64,000 nt of DNA from Janthinobacterium sp. FW305-129 (GTDB lineage Bacteria; Pseudomonadota; Gammaproteobacteria; Burkholderiales; Burkholderiaceae_D), in NCBI RefSeq assembly GCF_020858115.1, contig NZ_JACYMM010000008.1, positions 161,004 to 225,003 on the forward strand. Reading direction: 5' to 3'. A program made the position numbers and the translations under genes. Under the pieces are notes generated by a model, which made no database searches, was not told where the DNA came from, and worked only from the letters and a program-made list of their open reading frames with translations. Shown in pieces: positions 52,765-63,124 of this stretch (positions are counted from its first letter, which is position 1; each line of letters begins with the position of its first letter).

Positions 52765-54330
52765 ATGGATACGAATCTTCCCGCGCATGTCCCGGACCAA
52801 GCGGCTGCACGGCGTCTGCTGGTGCTGGCCGCCGTTTGCCTGGCGGCCCTGTGCATGCCGCTCAGTTTTACGGGCCCGGCCATCGCCATTCCCGCCATCG
52901 CCGCCGAACTGCACGGCAGCCCGCTGGCGCTGGCGTGGATCACGAATGCCTTCATGCTCAGCTTTGGCGGCTGTCTGATGGTGGCCGGCGCGCTGGCCGA
53001 CCGCTATGGCCGCAAGCGCGTGTTCTTGCTGGGCATGGGCGTGTTTTCCGCCGCCGCACTGGCGCTGGCGGCGGCGCCGTCCATTGCCCTGCTCGACGTG
53101 CTGCGCGCCGTCCAGGGCCTGGGCTGCGCCATGGCCCTGTCGAGCGGACTGGCGGCCCTGGCGCAGGAATTCGACGGCCCCGCCCGCGCGCGGGCCTTCA
53201 GCCTGATCGGCACGGCCTTCGGCGTGGGCCTGGCCTTCGGCCCCTTCCTGGCCGGCATCTTGATCACGCACACGGGCTGGCGCGCCATTTTTGCATCCAC
53301 GGCCGTGGCCGGCCTGGCCGCCCTGCTGGCCGCCGCGCGCGCCATGCGCGAAACGCGCGACCCGCAGGCGCAAGACGTCGATTGGCCCGGCGCCCTGACG
53401 TTTACAGGCGCCTTGTCCTTGTTTACGTATGGCTTGCTGCAGGCGCCGCACAAAGGCTGGAGCAGCGCGGCCAGCCTGGGCCTGCTCGGCGGCGCGGCCT
53501 TGCTGCTGGCCGCGTTCATCCGCGTGGAACGGCGCGCCGCGCGGCCCATGCTGGACTTGACCCTGTTCCGCCTGCCCGCCTTTGCCGGTGTGCAATTGCT
53601 GGCGGCCGCGCCCGCGTTTTCCTTTGTCGTGCTGCTGGTATTGTTGCCGGCCCGCTTCATCGGCATCGAAGGCTATAGCGCGCTGGAGGCGGGACGCATG
53701 ATGATCGCCCTGTCGGCGCCCATGCTGGTGCTGCCAGTCCTGGCCGGCATGGCGGCGCCGCGCATTGCCTCCGCGCACATCTGCGCCAGCGGCCTGCTGC
53801 TGGCGGCGGGCGGCCTGCTGTGGCTGTCGACATGCGCGCCGGGCCAGCCGTCCGTCAGCTTGCTGGGTCCGCTGCTGCTGATCGGCTGCGGCATCAGCCT
53901 GCCCTGGGGCTTGATGGATGGCCTGGCCATCAGCGTCGTGCCCGTCGAGCGGGCCGGCATGGCGGCCGGCATCTTCAATACGACGCGCGTGGCGGGCGAA
54001 GGCCTGGCGCTGGCCATCGTCAGCGCGCTGCTGGGCACGCTCACTGTCGCGGCGCTGGGCGGCGCCGGCATTCCCGGCATCGGCGCGCAACAGGCGGCGC
54101 ACGCGGGCCCCTTCCTGGCGCTGGGCGAGCTGCGCCATGCGGCCACCCTGTTGCCGCAGGCGGGCGCGGCCGAACTGGCGCACGCGTATGGCGCCGCCTT
54201 CCGCCACTTGCTGTATGTGCTGGCCAGCATCACGACGGCGTCGGCCCTGCTGATCCTGGCCTTCTTGCGCCATCCGGCCGTTGCCGCAACGGACACGGCC
54301 GCCCTGTCCGCCTGCAAGGCACAGCAATAA
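52765..54330 (+). CDS. MFS efflux transporter, 14-segment EmrB/QacA type
   Basis: 521 residues from ATG at 52765 with CTGGAA ahead. About fourteen membrane segments. Signatures: AIAIPAIAAELHGSPLALAWITNAFMLSFGG, motif A GALADRYGRKRVFLLGM, RAVQGLGCAMALSSGLAAL and motif C-like GVGLAFGPFLAGILITHTGWRAIF. It exports drugs or toxic metabolites with proton exchange. No membrane-fusion partner is adjacent. The divergent LysR gene likely controls it. Confidence 0.9.
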   Translation: MDTNLPAHVPDQAAARRLLVLAAVCLAALCMPLSFTGPAIAIPAIAAELHGSPLALAWITNAFMLSFGGCLMVAGALADRYGRKRVFLLGMGVFSAAALALAAAPSIALLDVLRAVQGLGCAMALSSGLAALAQEFDGPARARAFSLIGTAFGVGLAFGPFLAGILITHTGWRAIFASTAVAGLAALLAAARAMRETRDPQAQDVDWPGALTFTGALSLFTYGLLQAPHKGWSSAASLGLLGGAALLLAAFIRVERRAARPMLDLTLFRLPAFAGVQLLAAAPAFSFVVLLVLLPARFIGIEGYSALEAGRMMIALSAPMLVLPVLAGMAAPRIASAHICASGLLLAAGGLLWLSTCAPGQPSVSLLGPLLLIGCGISLPWGLMDGLAISVVPVERAGMAAGIFNTTRVAGEGLALAIVSALLGTLTVAALGGAGIPGIGAQQAAHAGPFLALGELRHAATLLPQAGAAELAHAYGAAFRHLLYVLASITTASALLILAFLRHPAVAATDTAALSACKAQQ

Positions 54331-54434
54331 TTCACGACCATCATTCCGTCTGCCGTACACGGCGGCGCCCATGTGCCGCCGCCCTCCCTGATGTTTCTCC
54401 GCAACACCTAAAAAGTTTTCAAAGATAAAACCAG

Positions 54435-54464
54435 TTTACTCATCAAAGCGCTTTGAACTATACT
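54435..54464 (+). promoter_or_regulatory. lamB promoter with operator between -35 and -10
   Basis: TTTACT at 54435-54440 (-35) and TATACT at 54459-54464 (-10) are 18 bp apart. The 12-bp palindrome CAAAGCGCTTTG occupies the spacer. A near-identical module (28 of 30 bases) recurs at 57200. A bound LacI-type dimer would block polymerase. Confidence 0.65.
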
Positions 54465-54497
54465 CAAAGCGCTTTGAAACATAACTAAAGCGCTTTG
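54444..54497. promoter_or_regulatory. three LacI-type operators at 21-bp steps
   Basis: CAAAGCGCTTTG at 54444-54455 and 54465-54476, and TAAAGCGCTTTG at 54486-54497. Start-to-start spacing is exactly 21 bp each time, two turns of B-DNA, so the three dimers would sit on one face. The downstream regulator at 56086 is the likely binder. Confidence 0.75.
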
Positions 54498-54551
54498 GCT
54501 GTGCGAATTTATGCGCACCGATCCCACACCTATAAAAACACTGGAGACGCA

Positions 54552-55772
54552 ATGAACCAACATTTCTTGAAAACTTTGCCTGCCGCCGTGGCGTTGGCCT
54601 TGAGCGCTTCGGCCGCCCAGGCCGCCCTGCCGATCGATTTCGGCGGCTACATCCGCTCGGGCTTCGGCACCAGCAGCGAAGGCGGCAAGGAAGCCTGTTT
54701 CGGCCTGGCCGGCGCCTCGTCCAAGTATCGTCTGGGCAATGAGTGCGAAACCTACGGCGAGCTGAAATTCGGCGGCGAAGCCTTCAAGGCAGCCAACGGC
54801 ACCACCTTCCGCATCAACACCCTGGTGGCGTTTTCCGTCAACCAGAACCAGGACTGGGAGCAATCAGACCCGTCGTGGCGCGAAATGAACGTCGTCGCCG
54901 ACAAGATCGGCACGGGCGCCTTCGCCGAAGCGCGCGCCTGGGTCGGCAAGCGCTACTACGACCGCCAGGACGTGCACATCACCGATTACTACTTCTGGAA
55001 CAACAGCGGCCCCGGCGCCGGCCTGGAAAACATCGACCTGGGCGCCGCCAAACTGGCCTACGCCGTCGTGCGCACGGCCGATGACGGCGACAGCAAGCGC
55101 ATGGGCCTGTCCCACGACTTGCGCTTCTCCGGCATCAAGGTCAACCCGGACGGCGAACTGACGCTGGGCCTGCAATTCAACCAGAAACGCAATGCACAAG
55201 GCGCGGCCCCCATCGCCAGCGGCCACTTGCTGACCATCATGCATACGCAAGGCAATCTGCTGGGCGGCTTCAACAAGGTGGCATTGCAGTACGGCAAGGG
55301 CAGCGCCGCCAACACGGGCGGCTTCAGCCTGGGCGCCGACAAGGACGACAAGGTCGTGCGCCTGACGGAACAGATCATGATCCAGCCCAAAGGCGCCTGG
55401 TCGGGCATGGGCACCTTCGTCTATGAAGACAAGGAATCGGCCGGCGTGAGCAGCAAGTGGACGTCGATCGGCGCGCGTCCCGTGTACCACTTCACGGACA
55501 ACTACAGCCTGGCCGTGGAACTGGGCCACGACATCGTCAAGCCGGAAGGCGGCGAGAGCCGCAACCTGACCAAGCTGACCATTGCCCCGCAACTGTCGGC
55601 CGGCAACAGCTTCTGGTCCCGTCCCGTACTGCGCGCCTTCTACACCTACGCCAAATGGAACAAGGCAGCCCAGTCGGCCGCCGCCGCGGAATCGGCGCTG
55701 TCGTCGACTGGCGTGTTCGGTGGCAAGACCAACGGCAGCTCCGTCGGTTTCCAAGTGGAAAGCTGGTGGTAA
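54552..55772 (+). CDS. lamB: maltoporin
   Basis: 406 residues; E. coli LamB has 446 with signal. The signal peptide ends ASAAQA. Maltoporin landmarks are SKYRLGNECETYGELKFGGEAFK, SGPGAGLENIDLGAAKLAYAV, FNKVALQYGKGSAANTGG and the terminal aromatic ESWW for outer-membrane insertion. It forms trimeric 18-stranded channels for maltose and maltodextrins. CTGGAG precedes the ATG. It leads the maltose region and has its own operator array, so is expressed separately from the operon downstream. Confidence 0.92.
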   Translation: MNQHFLKTLPAAVALALSASAAQAALPIDFGGYIRSGFGTSSEGGKEACFGLAGASSKYRLGNECETYGELKFGGEAFKAANGTTFRINTLVAFSVNQNQDWEQSDPSWREMNVVADKIGTGAFAEARAWVGKRYYDRQDVHITDYYFWNNSGPGAGLENIDLGAAKLAYAVVRTADDGDSKRMGLSHDLRFSGIKVNPDGELTLGLQFNQKRNAQGAAPIASGHLLTIMHTQGNLLGGFNKVALQYGKGSAANTGGFSLGADKDDKVVRLTEQIMIQPKGAWSGMGTFVYEDKESAGVSSKWTSIGARPVYHFTDNYSLAVELGHDIVKPEGGESRNLTKLTIAPQLSAGNSFWSRPVLRAFYTYAKWNKAAQSAAAAESALSSTGVFGGKTNGSSVGFQVESWW

Positions 55773-55793
55773 GCGCGGGACTCTAGGACGTTG

Positions 55794-55817
55794 GCAAGCG
55801 TCCCCGGACGCTTGCCG
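55794..55817. other. perfect 11-bp inverted repeat 22 bp after lamB
   Basis: GGCAAGCGTCC and its complement are separated by two bases. There is no T-tract, so it is more likely an mRNA-stabilising stem than a terminator. Confidence 0.5.
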
Positions 55818-55933
55818 GTGGCAGCAACACCGCCCGCTTATCCAGGGGCAAGTAATATCCGGATCCACCATTTCGCCGCTGCACGCGATGGCCGGCAGCT
55901 TCACTGTAGTGATTCAGCAGTATCCTCTTTTAG

Positions 55934-55970
55934 CGCGGGCGCCCCTGGGTTTGCCCGCGTATTTTTTTTT
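55934..55970 (+). terminator. rho-independent terminator downstream of lamB
   Basis: CGCGGGC and GCCCGCG pair around a 12-base loop, followed after two bases by nine T. It ends lamB transcripts and isolates the lacI gene. Confidence 0.8.
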
Positions 55971-56085
55971 GGCGCCGCCGCCGCTTGCCATGACCCTGAT
56001 CAATCCGGCATTTATCAGATAAACTACCCGTCATCGCACCGCATCGCTCCCGACCCACCCTGGATAGACCCCAACCGCAGCATCC

Positions 56086-57096
56086 ATGAACCTCAAAAAT
56101 CTCGCCAAAACGCTAGGAATATCCGAAACCACCGTCAGCCGCGCCTTGAATGGCTATCCGGAAGTGAGCGAACGCACGCGCGAACGGGTGCTGGCCGCCG
56201 CGCAGGCGGCCGGCTACCGTCCCAATCCCATGGCGCGCAGCCTGGCCGTGGGGCGCACGAACATCGTCGGCATCATCTACCCGCTGATGCCGAACGACCT
56301 GGCCGACCCCATGTTCATCGACATCGTCGGCGGCATGTCGGAAGCGCTTGAAGCGCAGCAGATGGACATGATGATCGCGCCCGCCTCGGCCACCAATGAA
56401 TTCCACACGTATGAACGCATGGTCAAGGGCCGCCGCATCGACGGGCTGATCGTCGGGCGCACGAAGCCGTTCGACGAGCGCATCGCCTACCTGGCCCAGC
56501 AGGGCATGCCGTTCGTCGCCCATGGCCGCACGCAGCTGAACCAGCCGCACGCATGGTTCGACTATGACAACGAGGCGGGCATGCGCCTGGCCGTCGAGCG
56601 CCTGGCGCAGCTGGGCCACCAGCGCATCGGCCTGATCAGCGCCACGCCGGACCTGAACTTCGTGCGCCAGCGCGTCGAGAGTTTCCAGCACGCCATGCAG
56701 GCGGGCGGCCTCGCCGTCGACCCGGACAACCTGGTCGACAACGCGCACGACCGCCGCGCCGGCTACCAGGCCATGCAGCGTCTGCTGGCCCGCTCGCCCC
56801 GCCCCACGGCCGTCATCGTCGACAATCACATGTCGGGCGTGGGCGCCGTGCGCGCCCTGCTCGACGCGGGCATCGCCATCGGCCGCGAGATGTCGCTGAT
56901 CGTCTGGGGCGTGATGGAAGATTCGCTGGCCGGCCACAACGTCACCACCGTCGTCCAGCCCGACCCGCGCGGCGCCGGCGCGAAGATGATCCACATGCTG
57001 CTGGCCCTGATGGACGGCACGCCCGTCACCGACCTGCAGGAACTGTGGCCGTGCGAACTGTTGCCGGGCGAGTCGGCGGGCCCCGTGCCGCACTAG
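56086..57096 (+). CDS. LacI-family repressor of the maltose system
   Basis: 336 residues. The N-terminal HTH is MNLKNLAKTLGISETTVSRALNGYPEVSERTRERVLAAAQAAGYRPN, followed by hinge ARSLAVGRTNIVGIIYP and a periplasmic-binding-protein-like effector domain with GLIVGRTKPFDERI and NHMSGVGAVRALLDAGIAIG. It resembles AglR-type regulators of alpha-glucoside loci. The CAAAGCGCTTTG palindromes on both sides of it, with the central CG typical of LacI-family sites, are its probable operators. Inducer unknown, likely maltose or a derivative. Confidence 0.9.
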   Translation: MNLKNLAKTLGISETTVSRALNGYPEVSERTRERVLAAAQAAGYRPNPMARSLAVGRTNIVGIIYPLMPNDLADPMFIDIVGGMSEALEAQQMDMMIAPASATNEFHTYERMVKGRRIDGLIVGRTKPFDERIAYLAQQGMPFVAHGRTQLNQPHAWFDYDNEAGMRLAVERLAQLGHQRIGLISATPDLNFVRQRVESFQHAMQAGGLAVDPDNLVDNAHDRRAGYQAMQRLLARSPRPTAVIVDNHMSGVGAVRALLDAGIAIGREMSLIVWGVMEDSLAGHNVTTVVQPDPRGAGAKMIHMLLALMDGTPVTDLQELWPCELLPGESAGPVPH

Positions 57097-57117
57097 CCAT
57101 TTCCCTACCCCCGGCAC

Positions 57118-57137
57118 CGCCGGCCGCCTGGCCGGCG
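57118..57137 (+). terminator. possible terminator after the lacI-type gene
   Basis: CGCCGGCC and GGCCGGCG form a perfect 8-bp stem with a four-base loop 22 bp after the stop. The following T-rich stretch is weak (CTTGTTGTCC). Confidence 0.5.
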
Positions 57138-57199
57138 CTGCCATCTTGTTGTCCTGAATCACCCTCATAAAAAAATCGTATGTCTGGCGCGTGTATCGC

Positions 57200-57252
57200 T
57201 TTACTTTTCAAAGCGCTTTGAACTATACTCATTTCATACCCAAAGCGCTTTG
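57200..57252 (+). promoter_or_regulatory. glucosidase-mal operon promoter with two operators
   Basis: -35 TTTACT at 57200-57205, operator CAAAGCGCTTTG at 57209-57220, -10 TATACT at 57224-57229, second operator at 57241-57252. Operators start 32 bp apart, about three helical turns. The first 30 bases match the lamB promoter module at 28 of 30 positions. Confidence 0.65.
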
Positions 57253-57334
57253 AATTTTAAAATAAGACGTTCGCCTACCAACCAGCAGCGCGCCCTGATA
57301 GCCAAGGCTACAGGCAACTTTTAAGAAATCATTC

Positions 57335-58972
57335 ATGCCGACCATCCAGAACAATCTCGCCCACCTGCCCGCCGACTGGTGGCGCAGCGCCGTCATCTAC
57401 CAGGTCTATCCACGCAGCTTCCTCGACAGCAATGGCGACGGCATCGGCGACTTGCCCGGCATCACCTCCAAGCTCGATTACATCGCCGCCCTGGGCGCCG
57501 ACATCGTCTGGATCTCGCCCTTCTTCACGTCGCCGATGAAAGACTTCGGCTACGACGTGGCCGACTTCTGCGACGTCGACCCCATGTTTGGTACCTTGGC
57601 CGATTTCGACCGCCTGGTGGCGCGCGCCCATGAACTGGGCTTGAAAGTGATGATCGACCAGGTGTTGTCGCACTCGTCCGACGTCCACCCATGGTTCGTG
57701 GAAAGCCGTTCCAGCCGCGACAATCCCAAGGCCGACTGGTACGTCTGGGCCGACCAGAAACCGGATGGCACGGCGCCGAATAACTGGCTGTCCGTGTTCG
57801 GCGGTTCCGCCTGGCAATGGGAGCCGCGCCGCGGCCAGTACTTCCTGCACGATTTCCTCGCCAGCCAGCCCGACCTGAATTTCCATAACCCGGCCGTGCA
57901 GCAGGCGCAGCTGGACAACCTGCGCTTCTGGCTGGAACGCGGCGTCGACGGTTTCCGCTTCGACTCCTGCAACTTCCCCTACCACGACCAGTTGCTGCGC
58001 GACAATCCGCCAGCAGCGCAGCGCGACGCCAGCAGCGTGTCGGCCATCAACCCGTATGGCATGCAGGCGCACGTGTACGACAAGACGCAGCCGGAAAACA
58101 TCGCCTATTTGCAGCGCGTGCGCGCCGTGCTTGACGAATATCAAGCCATTTCCATCGGCGAAGTGGGCGACGACAATGCGCTGGCCACCATGGCCGCCTA
58201 CACGGGCGCCGACAAGCTGCACATGGCTTACAGTTTCAACTTGCTGACGGCGGAGTTTTCCGCCGCGCACATCCGCACCCAGGTGGAAGAATTCGAAGCG
58301 CAAGTGGCCGACGGCTGGGCTTCCTGGTCCGTGGGCAACCACGACAGCGTGCGCGTCATGACGCGCTGGGGCGGCGAGAATCCATCGCCGTCGCTGGCCA
58401 AGGTGGTGCTGGCCGTGCAGGCGGCGCTGAAAGGCACGCCGTGCCTGTACCAGGGCGACGAGCTGGCCCTGACGGAAGCGGACATTCCTTTCGAGGCGCT
58501 GCAAGATCCCTACGGCATCCCGTTCTGGCCCCAGTTCAAGGGCCGCGACGGCTGCCGCACGCCGATGCCATGGGTATCTGACGCGCCGCATGGCGGCTTC
58601 AGTTCGGCAAAACCCTGGCTGCCCGTGCCGCCGGAGCACCTGGCGCGCGCCGTTGACGTGGAAGAAAACGATGCCGCTTCCCCATTGCAGTTTGCGCAGA
58701 ACATCCTCGCCTGGCGCCGCACCCAGCCGCAATTGTTGCGCGGCGATATAGTCTTCTTCGATGCGCCGGAACCCGTGCTGGCCCTGCGCCGCGACTTGCC
58801 GGGCCAACCGTCCGTGCTGGCCGCCTTCAACCTGGGCACGCAAGCGGTCACCTTCGCCTGGCCTGACGCGGCACCAGCGAGCGATCTGGCCGGTCACGGC
58901 TTGCCAGGTAGCAAAGATGGCCAGCAGATCAGCCTGCCACCGCATGGCGGCTGGTTCGGCACGCACGCTTAA
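57335..58972 (+). CDS. GH13 alpha-glucosidase
   Basis: 545 residues, no signal peptide, so cytoplasmic. The GH13 conserved regions are WWRSAVIYQVYPRSFLDSNGDGIGDL, the nucleophile Asp210 in GVDGFRFDSCNF, the acid Glu276 in SIGEVGD and Asp337 in VGNHDSVRV. It is of the oligo-1,6-glucosidase/alpha-glucosidase (AglA-like) subfamily and would cut maltose and maltodextrins brought in by MalEFGK to glucose. First gene of the operon. The downstream gap to malK (84 bp) has two stem-loops. Confidence 0.9.
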   Translation: MPTIQNNLAHLPADWWRSAVIYQVYPRSFLDSNGDGIGDLPGITSKLDYIAALGADIVWISPFFTSPMKDFGYDVADFCDVDPMFGTLADFDRLVARAHELGLKVMIDQVLSHSSDVHPWFVESRSSRDNPKADWYVWADQKPDGTAPNNWLSVFGGSAWQWEPRRGQYFLHDFLASQPDLNFHNPAVQQAQLDNLRFWLERGVDGFRFDSCNFPYHDQLLRDNPPAAQRDASSVSAINPYGMQAHVYDKTQPENIAYLQRVRAVLDEYQAISIGEVGDDNALATMAAYTGADKLHMAYSFNLLTAEFSAAHIRTQVEEFEAQVADGWASWSVGNHDSVRVMTRWGGENPSPSLAKVVLAVQAALKGTPCLYQGDELALTEADIPFEALQDPYGIPFWPQFKGRDGCRTPMPWVSDAPHGGFSSAKPWLPVPPEHLARAVDVEENDAASPLQFAQNILAWRRTQPQLLRGDIVFFDAPEPVLALRRDLPGQPSVLAAFNLGTQAVTFAWPDAAPASDLAGHGLPGSKDGQQISLPPHGGWFGTHA

Positions 58973-58982
58973 ACAGTACCCT

Positions 58983-59032
58983 TTGGCGGCCATGCCGCCA
59001 ATTACAATAACGAGCCCCGCGCATCAGCGGGG
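58983..59032 (+). other. two stem-loops between the glucosidase gene and malK
   Basis: TTGGCGGC/GCCGCCAA at 58983-59001 with a three-base loop, and CCCCGC/GCGGGG at 59015-59032 with a six-base loop. Neither has a T-tract; they may set transcript stability within the operon. Confidence 0.45.
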
Positions 59033-59056
59033 ACGGATTGACACAGTGAGGACGAC

Positions 59057-60142
<1,086 letters not shown>

Positions 60143-60157
60143 TCTATCCGCTTTAGG

Positions 60158-60185
60158 GGCCAGGCGCTACAGGCGCCGCCTGGCC
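60158..60185 (+). other. stem-loop between malK and malE
   Basis: GGCCAGGCG and CGCCTGGCC pair over 9 bp around a ten-base loop, 15 bp after the malK stop. No T-tract follows. Confidence 0.5.
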
Positions 60186-60204
60186 TGGTTGCATCGTTTC
60201 AGCC

Positions 60205-60234
60205 TTGATACTCAACATAAACTTAGCATAAAAA
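60205..60234 (+). promoter_or_regulatory. possible internal promoter for malE
   Basis: TTGATA (-35, five of six) at 60205-60210 and TAAAAA (weak -10) at 60229-60234, 18 bp apart, in an AT-rich stretch just before malE. An extra promoter would help make more binding protein. Confidence 0.3.
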
Positions 60235-60252
60235 AAGATACTGGAGATTGAC

Positions 60253-61473
60253 ATGTCCTTCACGCACCCGAAACGCAGCTTCATCAAAACCACGCTGATC
60301 GCCGCCGCCCTGGCCGGCATCGGCAACCTGGCCGCCGTCAGCATGGCGCACGCGGCCGAAGCAGGCACCCTCTTGATCTGGATCAATGGCGACAAAGGCT
60401 ACAAGGGCCTGGCCAAGGTCGGCGAGGAATTTACCAAGAAGACGGGCATCAAGGTCGTCGTCGAGCACCCGGAAGATGCGCCGAACAAATTCCAGCAGGC
60501 GGCCGCCGCCGGCAAGGGCCCGGACATCTGGATCTGGCCGCATGACCGCATCGGCGGCTGGATCGACGCCGGCTTGCTGCAGCCAGTGACGCCAAGCAAG
60601 GAAGCGCGCGCCGCCATCCTGCCGCTGGCGTGGAACGCCTTCACGGTGGGCGGCAAGACCTGGGGCTACCCGATCTCCATCGAAGCCGTCGCCCTCGTCT
60701 ACAACAAGGACCTGGTGCCGACGCCGCCAAAAACCTTCGAAGAAATCGCCGCGCTGGACAAGAAACTCTCGGGCCAGGGCAAGAAAGCCATCCTGTGGGA
60801 TTACACGAATACCTATTTCACGTGGCCACTGCTGGGCGCGGGCGGCGGCTTCCCGTTTGAAGTCAAGGCCGATGGCCGCTACGACGCGGCGAAAACCGGC
60901 GTGAACAATGCCGGTTCGCAGGCGGGCGTGAATGCACTGATGACCCTGATCAACAGCGGCGCCATGCCGAAGGGCGCCGGCTATGCCGAGATGGAAGCGG
61001 GCTTCAACCAGGGCAAGATCGCCATGATGATCAACGGCCCATGGTCGTGGGACAATGCGCGCAAATCGAAGATCAATTACGGCGTGGCAACGATTCCTAC
61101 CGTGGCCGGCAAGACGGCCACCCCGTTCGTGGGCGTGCTGGGCGCGATGATTTCGAAAGCCAGCCCAAACAAGGACCTGGCGACGGAATTCCTGGAAAAC
61201 CAGATGCTGCAGCTCAATGGCCTGAAAACCATCAACGCCGACGTCCCGCTGGGCACGCCAGCTAATAAAGTGCTGTTCGCGGAATTGAAAGCCAATCCGA
61301 ACATTCAGGCGACGATGGAAAGCGCACAAGCGGGCCGCCCGATGCCGAACAACCCGGAAATGGGCCGCTTCTGGTCGTCGATGCAATCGGCGCTGGAAAA
61401 CATCACCCAAGGCCGCCAGAGCACCAAGGATGGCCTGGATGCGGCGGCGAAGCGGATTACGACCGCCAATTAA
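60253..61473 (+). CDS. malE: maltose/maltodextrin-binding protein
   Basis: 406 residues; E. coli MalE has 396. CTGGAG precedes the ATG. The signal peptide ends SMAHAAEA. Binding-protein landmarks: [96 protein letters not shown], and [17 protein letters not shown]. Strong likeness to MalE. It delivers maltodextrins to MalFGK2 and can trigger chemoreception in some species. Confidence 0.93.
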   Translation: MSFTHPKRSFIKTTLIAAALAGIGNLAAVSMAHAAEAGTLLIWINGDKGYKGLAKVGEEFTKKTGIKVVVEHPEDAPNKFQQAAAAGKGPDIWIWPHDRIGGWIDAGLLQPVTPSKEARAAILPLAWNAFTVGGKTWGYPISIEAVALVYNKDLVPTPPKTFEEIAALDKKLSGQGKKAILWDYTNTYFTWPLLGAGGGFPFEVKADGRYDAAKTGVNNAGSQAGVNALMTLINSGAMPKGAGYAEMEAGFNQGKIAMMINGPWSWDNARKSKINYGVATIPTVAGKTATPFVGVLGAMISKASPNKDLATEFLENQMLQLNGLKTINADVPLGTPANKVLFAELKANPNIQATMESAQAGRPMPNNPEMGRFWSSMQSALENITQGRQSTKDGLDAAAKRITTAN

Positions 61474-61490
61474 GCCATCTTTTGATTGAG

Positions 61491-61581
61491 CGTAGGTCGG
61501 ATTAGCGTGTAGCGCGTAATCCGACATGTGCCGCCAACAATGTTGTCGGATTACGGCCCTTTGGGCCTGATCCGACCTACG
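61491..61581. repeat. REP-like double hairpin in the malE-malF gap
   Basis: Outer arms CGTAGGTCGGAT (61491-61502) and ATCCGACCTACG (61570-61581) are exact complements. Inside, GTCGGATTA (61496) pairs with TAATCCGAC (61517), and GTCGGAT (61545) with ATCCGAC (61570), the latter enclosing GGCCC-TTT-GGGCC. The result is two tandem stem-loops of shared sequence. Similar GTCGGAT-type palindromes occur as dispersed elements in many proteobacteria. Confidence 0.75.
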
Positions 61582-61602
61582 TATCATTACAGGTATCCCA
61601 TC

Positions 61603-63114
61603 GTGCGCAAGTTTATAGGCCCTACGGTATTGACCATCAGCATGGCGCTGGGTCTGTATCTGCTCTTCATGTTGTACATTTCCGGCCAGACCATGCTGGC
61701 CGCCGTTTTCCTCGGCTTGCTGACCCTGACGACGTTTGTCTTCACGTCGCCGCGCGCCTATGCCTACCGTTATCTGTTTCCCGGCATCACGGCGGTGATC
61801 GTCTTCGTGCTGCTGCCGATGGTGTACACGGTGTCGATCGGCTTTACCAATTTCAGTTCGCGCAACCTGCTCACCTACGACAGGGCCACGCAATACCTGC
61901 TCGACGAGACGCAGCGCGTGGAAAGCGCCGGCTATGCCATGACCGTGCATGCCGACAACAAGGAATACCGTTTGCGCCTGGAAAGCCCGGACACGGGCGA
62001 AGTGCTGTTGACGCCGCCGCTGGCCCTGAAGCGCGCCGTGCCCCTGAACGTGGACGTGGCGCCGGCCGACCCCGTGCAAGCGCCCGTGCTGGCCCCGCCG
62101 CTGCCCATCAAGGACATCATCGCCCTGCAAAAAGATTTGAAGCTGCTCACCCTCGTGCTGCCGAACAAGATCGAGCTGCGCATGGTGGGCTTGCGCGAAT
62201 TCGGCCCCGTCGCGCATGTCTACAAGCAACTCCCCGACAAGACCCTGAAGAAAGTCGCCACGGGCGAACTCGTGACACCGAACTTCAAGACGGGCTTTTA
62301 TGAAATGCCGGATGGCACCAAGCTGGAACCGGGCTTCAAGGTCAACGTGGGCTTCGCCAACTTCGTGAAAATCTTCTCCGACGAAGCGTTCCGCGGCCCC
62401 TTCCTGCGCATTTTTGTGTGGACCATCGTTTTCGCGCTGATCAGCGTGGCCACCACGACGGGCCTGGGCATGGTGCTGGCCGTGCTCTTGAACTGGGATG
62501 CGCTGCGCTTCCGCGGCCTGTACCGCACCCTGCTGTTCCTGCCGTACGCTGTGCCCGGTTTCATTTCCATCCTGGTCTTCAAGGGCTTGTTCAACAACAA
62601 CTTCGGCGAAATCAACCTCGTGCTCGACGCCCTGTTCGGCATCAAGCCCGCCTGGTTCTCGGACACCACCCTGGCCAAGGCCATGATCCTGATCGTCAAC
62701 ACCTGGCTCGGCTACCCTTACATGATGGTCGTGTGCATGGGCCTGATCAAGGCGATTCCGTCGGACCTGTACGAAGCGTCGGCCCTGGCCGGCGCGGGAC
62801 CGCTGACGAATTTCTTCAAGATAACGTTACCCCTGATCATCAAGCCGCTGACGCCGTTGATGGTGGCCAGCCTGGGTTTCAATTTTAATAACTTCGTGCT
62901 GATCAGCTTGCTGACGGGCGGGCGTCCCGATTTCCTCGACACGACCTTACCGGCCGGTACGACGGACTTGCTCGTGTCCTACACCTACCGCATCGCGTTC
63001 GAGGATTCCGGCCAGAACTTTGGCCTGGCCGCCGCCATCTCGACCCTGATCTTCTTCCTCGTGGCCGCGATTTCGCTGGTCAACATGCGCCTGACGCGCA
63101 TGAACAAAGCATAA
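61603..63114 (+). CDS. malF: maltose ABC transporter permease MalF
   Basis: 503 residues from GTG at 61603, with AGG nine bases ahead; an in-frame ATG at 61528 would place 25 residues inside the hairpin repeat and is unlikely. About eight membrane helices. A large periplasmic loop (roughly residues 85-240) matches the P2 domain of enteric MalF, and the coupling loop is [24 protein letters not shown]. coli MalF has 514 residues. It pairs with MalG to form the channel. Confidence 0.9.
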   Translation: MRKFIGPTVLTISMALGLYLLFMLYISGQTMLAAVFLGLLTLTTFVFTSPRAYAYRYLFPGITAVIVFVLLPMVYTVSIGFTNFSSRNLLTYDRATQYLLDETQRVESAGYAMTVHADNKEYRLRLESPDTGEVLLTPPLALKRAVPLNVDVAPADPVQAPVLAPPLPIKDIIALQKDLKLLTLVLPNKIELRMVGLREFGPVAHVYKQLPDKTLKKVATGELVTPNFKTGFYEMPDGTKLEPGFKVNVGFANFVKIFSDEAFRGPFLRIFVWTIVFALISVATTTGLGMVLAVLLNWDALRFRGLYRTLLFLPYAVPGFISILVFKGLFNNNFGEINLVLDALFGIKPAWFSDTTLAKAMILIVNTWLGYPYMMVVCMGLIKAIPSDLYEASALAGAGPLTNFFKITLPLIIKPLTPLMVASLGFNFNNFVLISLLTGGRPDFLDTTLPAGTTDLLVSYTYRIAFEDSGQNFGLAAAISTLIFFLVAAISLVNMRLTRMNKA

Positions 63115-63124
63115 AGGACAGCAT

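Larger units (their letters stand above)
55773..56085. other. lamB-lacI intergenic region
   Basis: 313 bases without a gene. It holds a perfect hairpin at 55794-55817, the terminator at 55934-55970 and presumably the lacI promoter after 55975, for which I see no consensus. The stretch between the two hairpins could give a 3'-UTR RNA. Confidence 0.5.

Noticed and set aside
52645-54372. 575-codon minus-strand frame over the MFS gene
   Set aside because: Gln/Arg/Gly low-complexity typical of shadow frames; the plus strand has fourteen membrane helices and MFS motifs.
61528-61602. Upstream ATG for malF
   Set aside because: Would translate through the hairpin repeat and add 25 residues unlike any MalF; the GTG at 61603 gives a normal N-terminus.
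60223-62229. 668-codon minus-strand frame over malE and malF
   Set aside because: Shadow of two well-conserved maltose genes; it runs through the intergenic hairpins.
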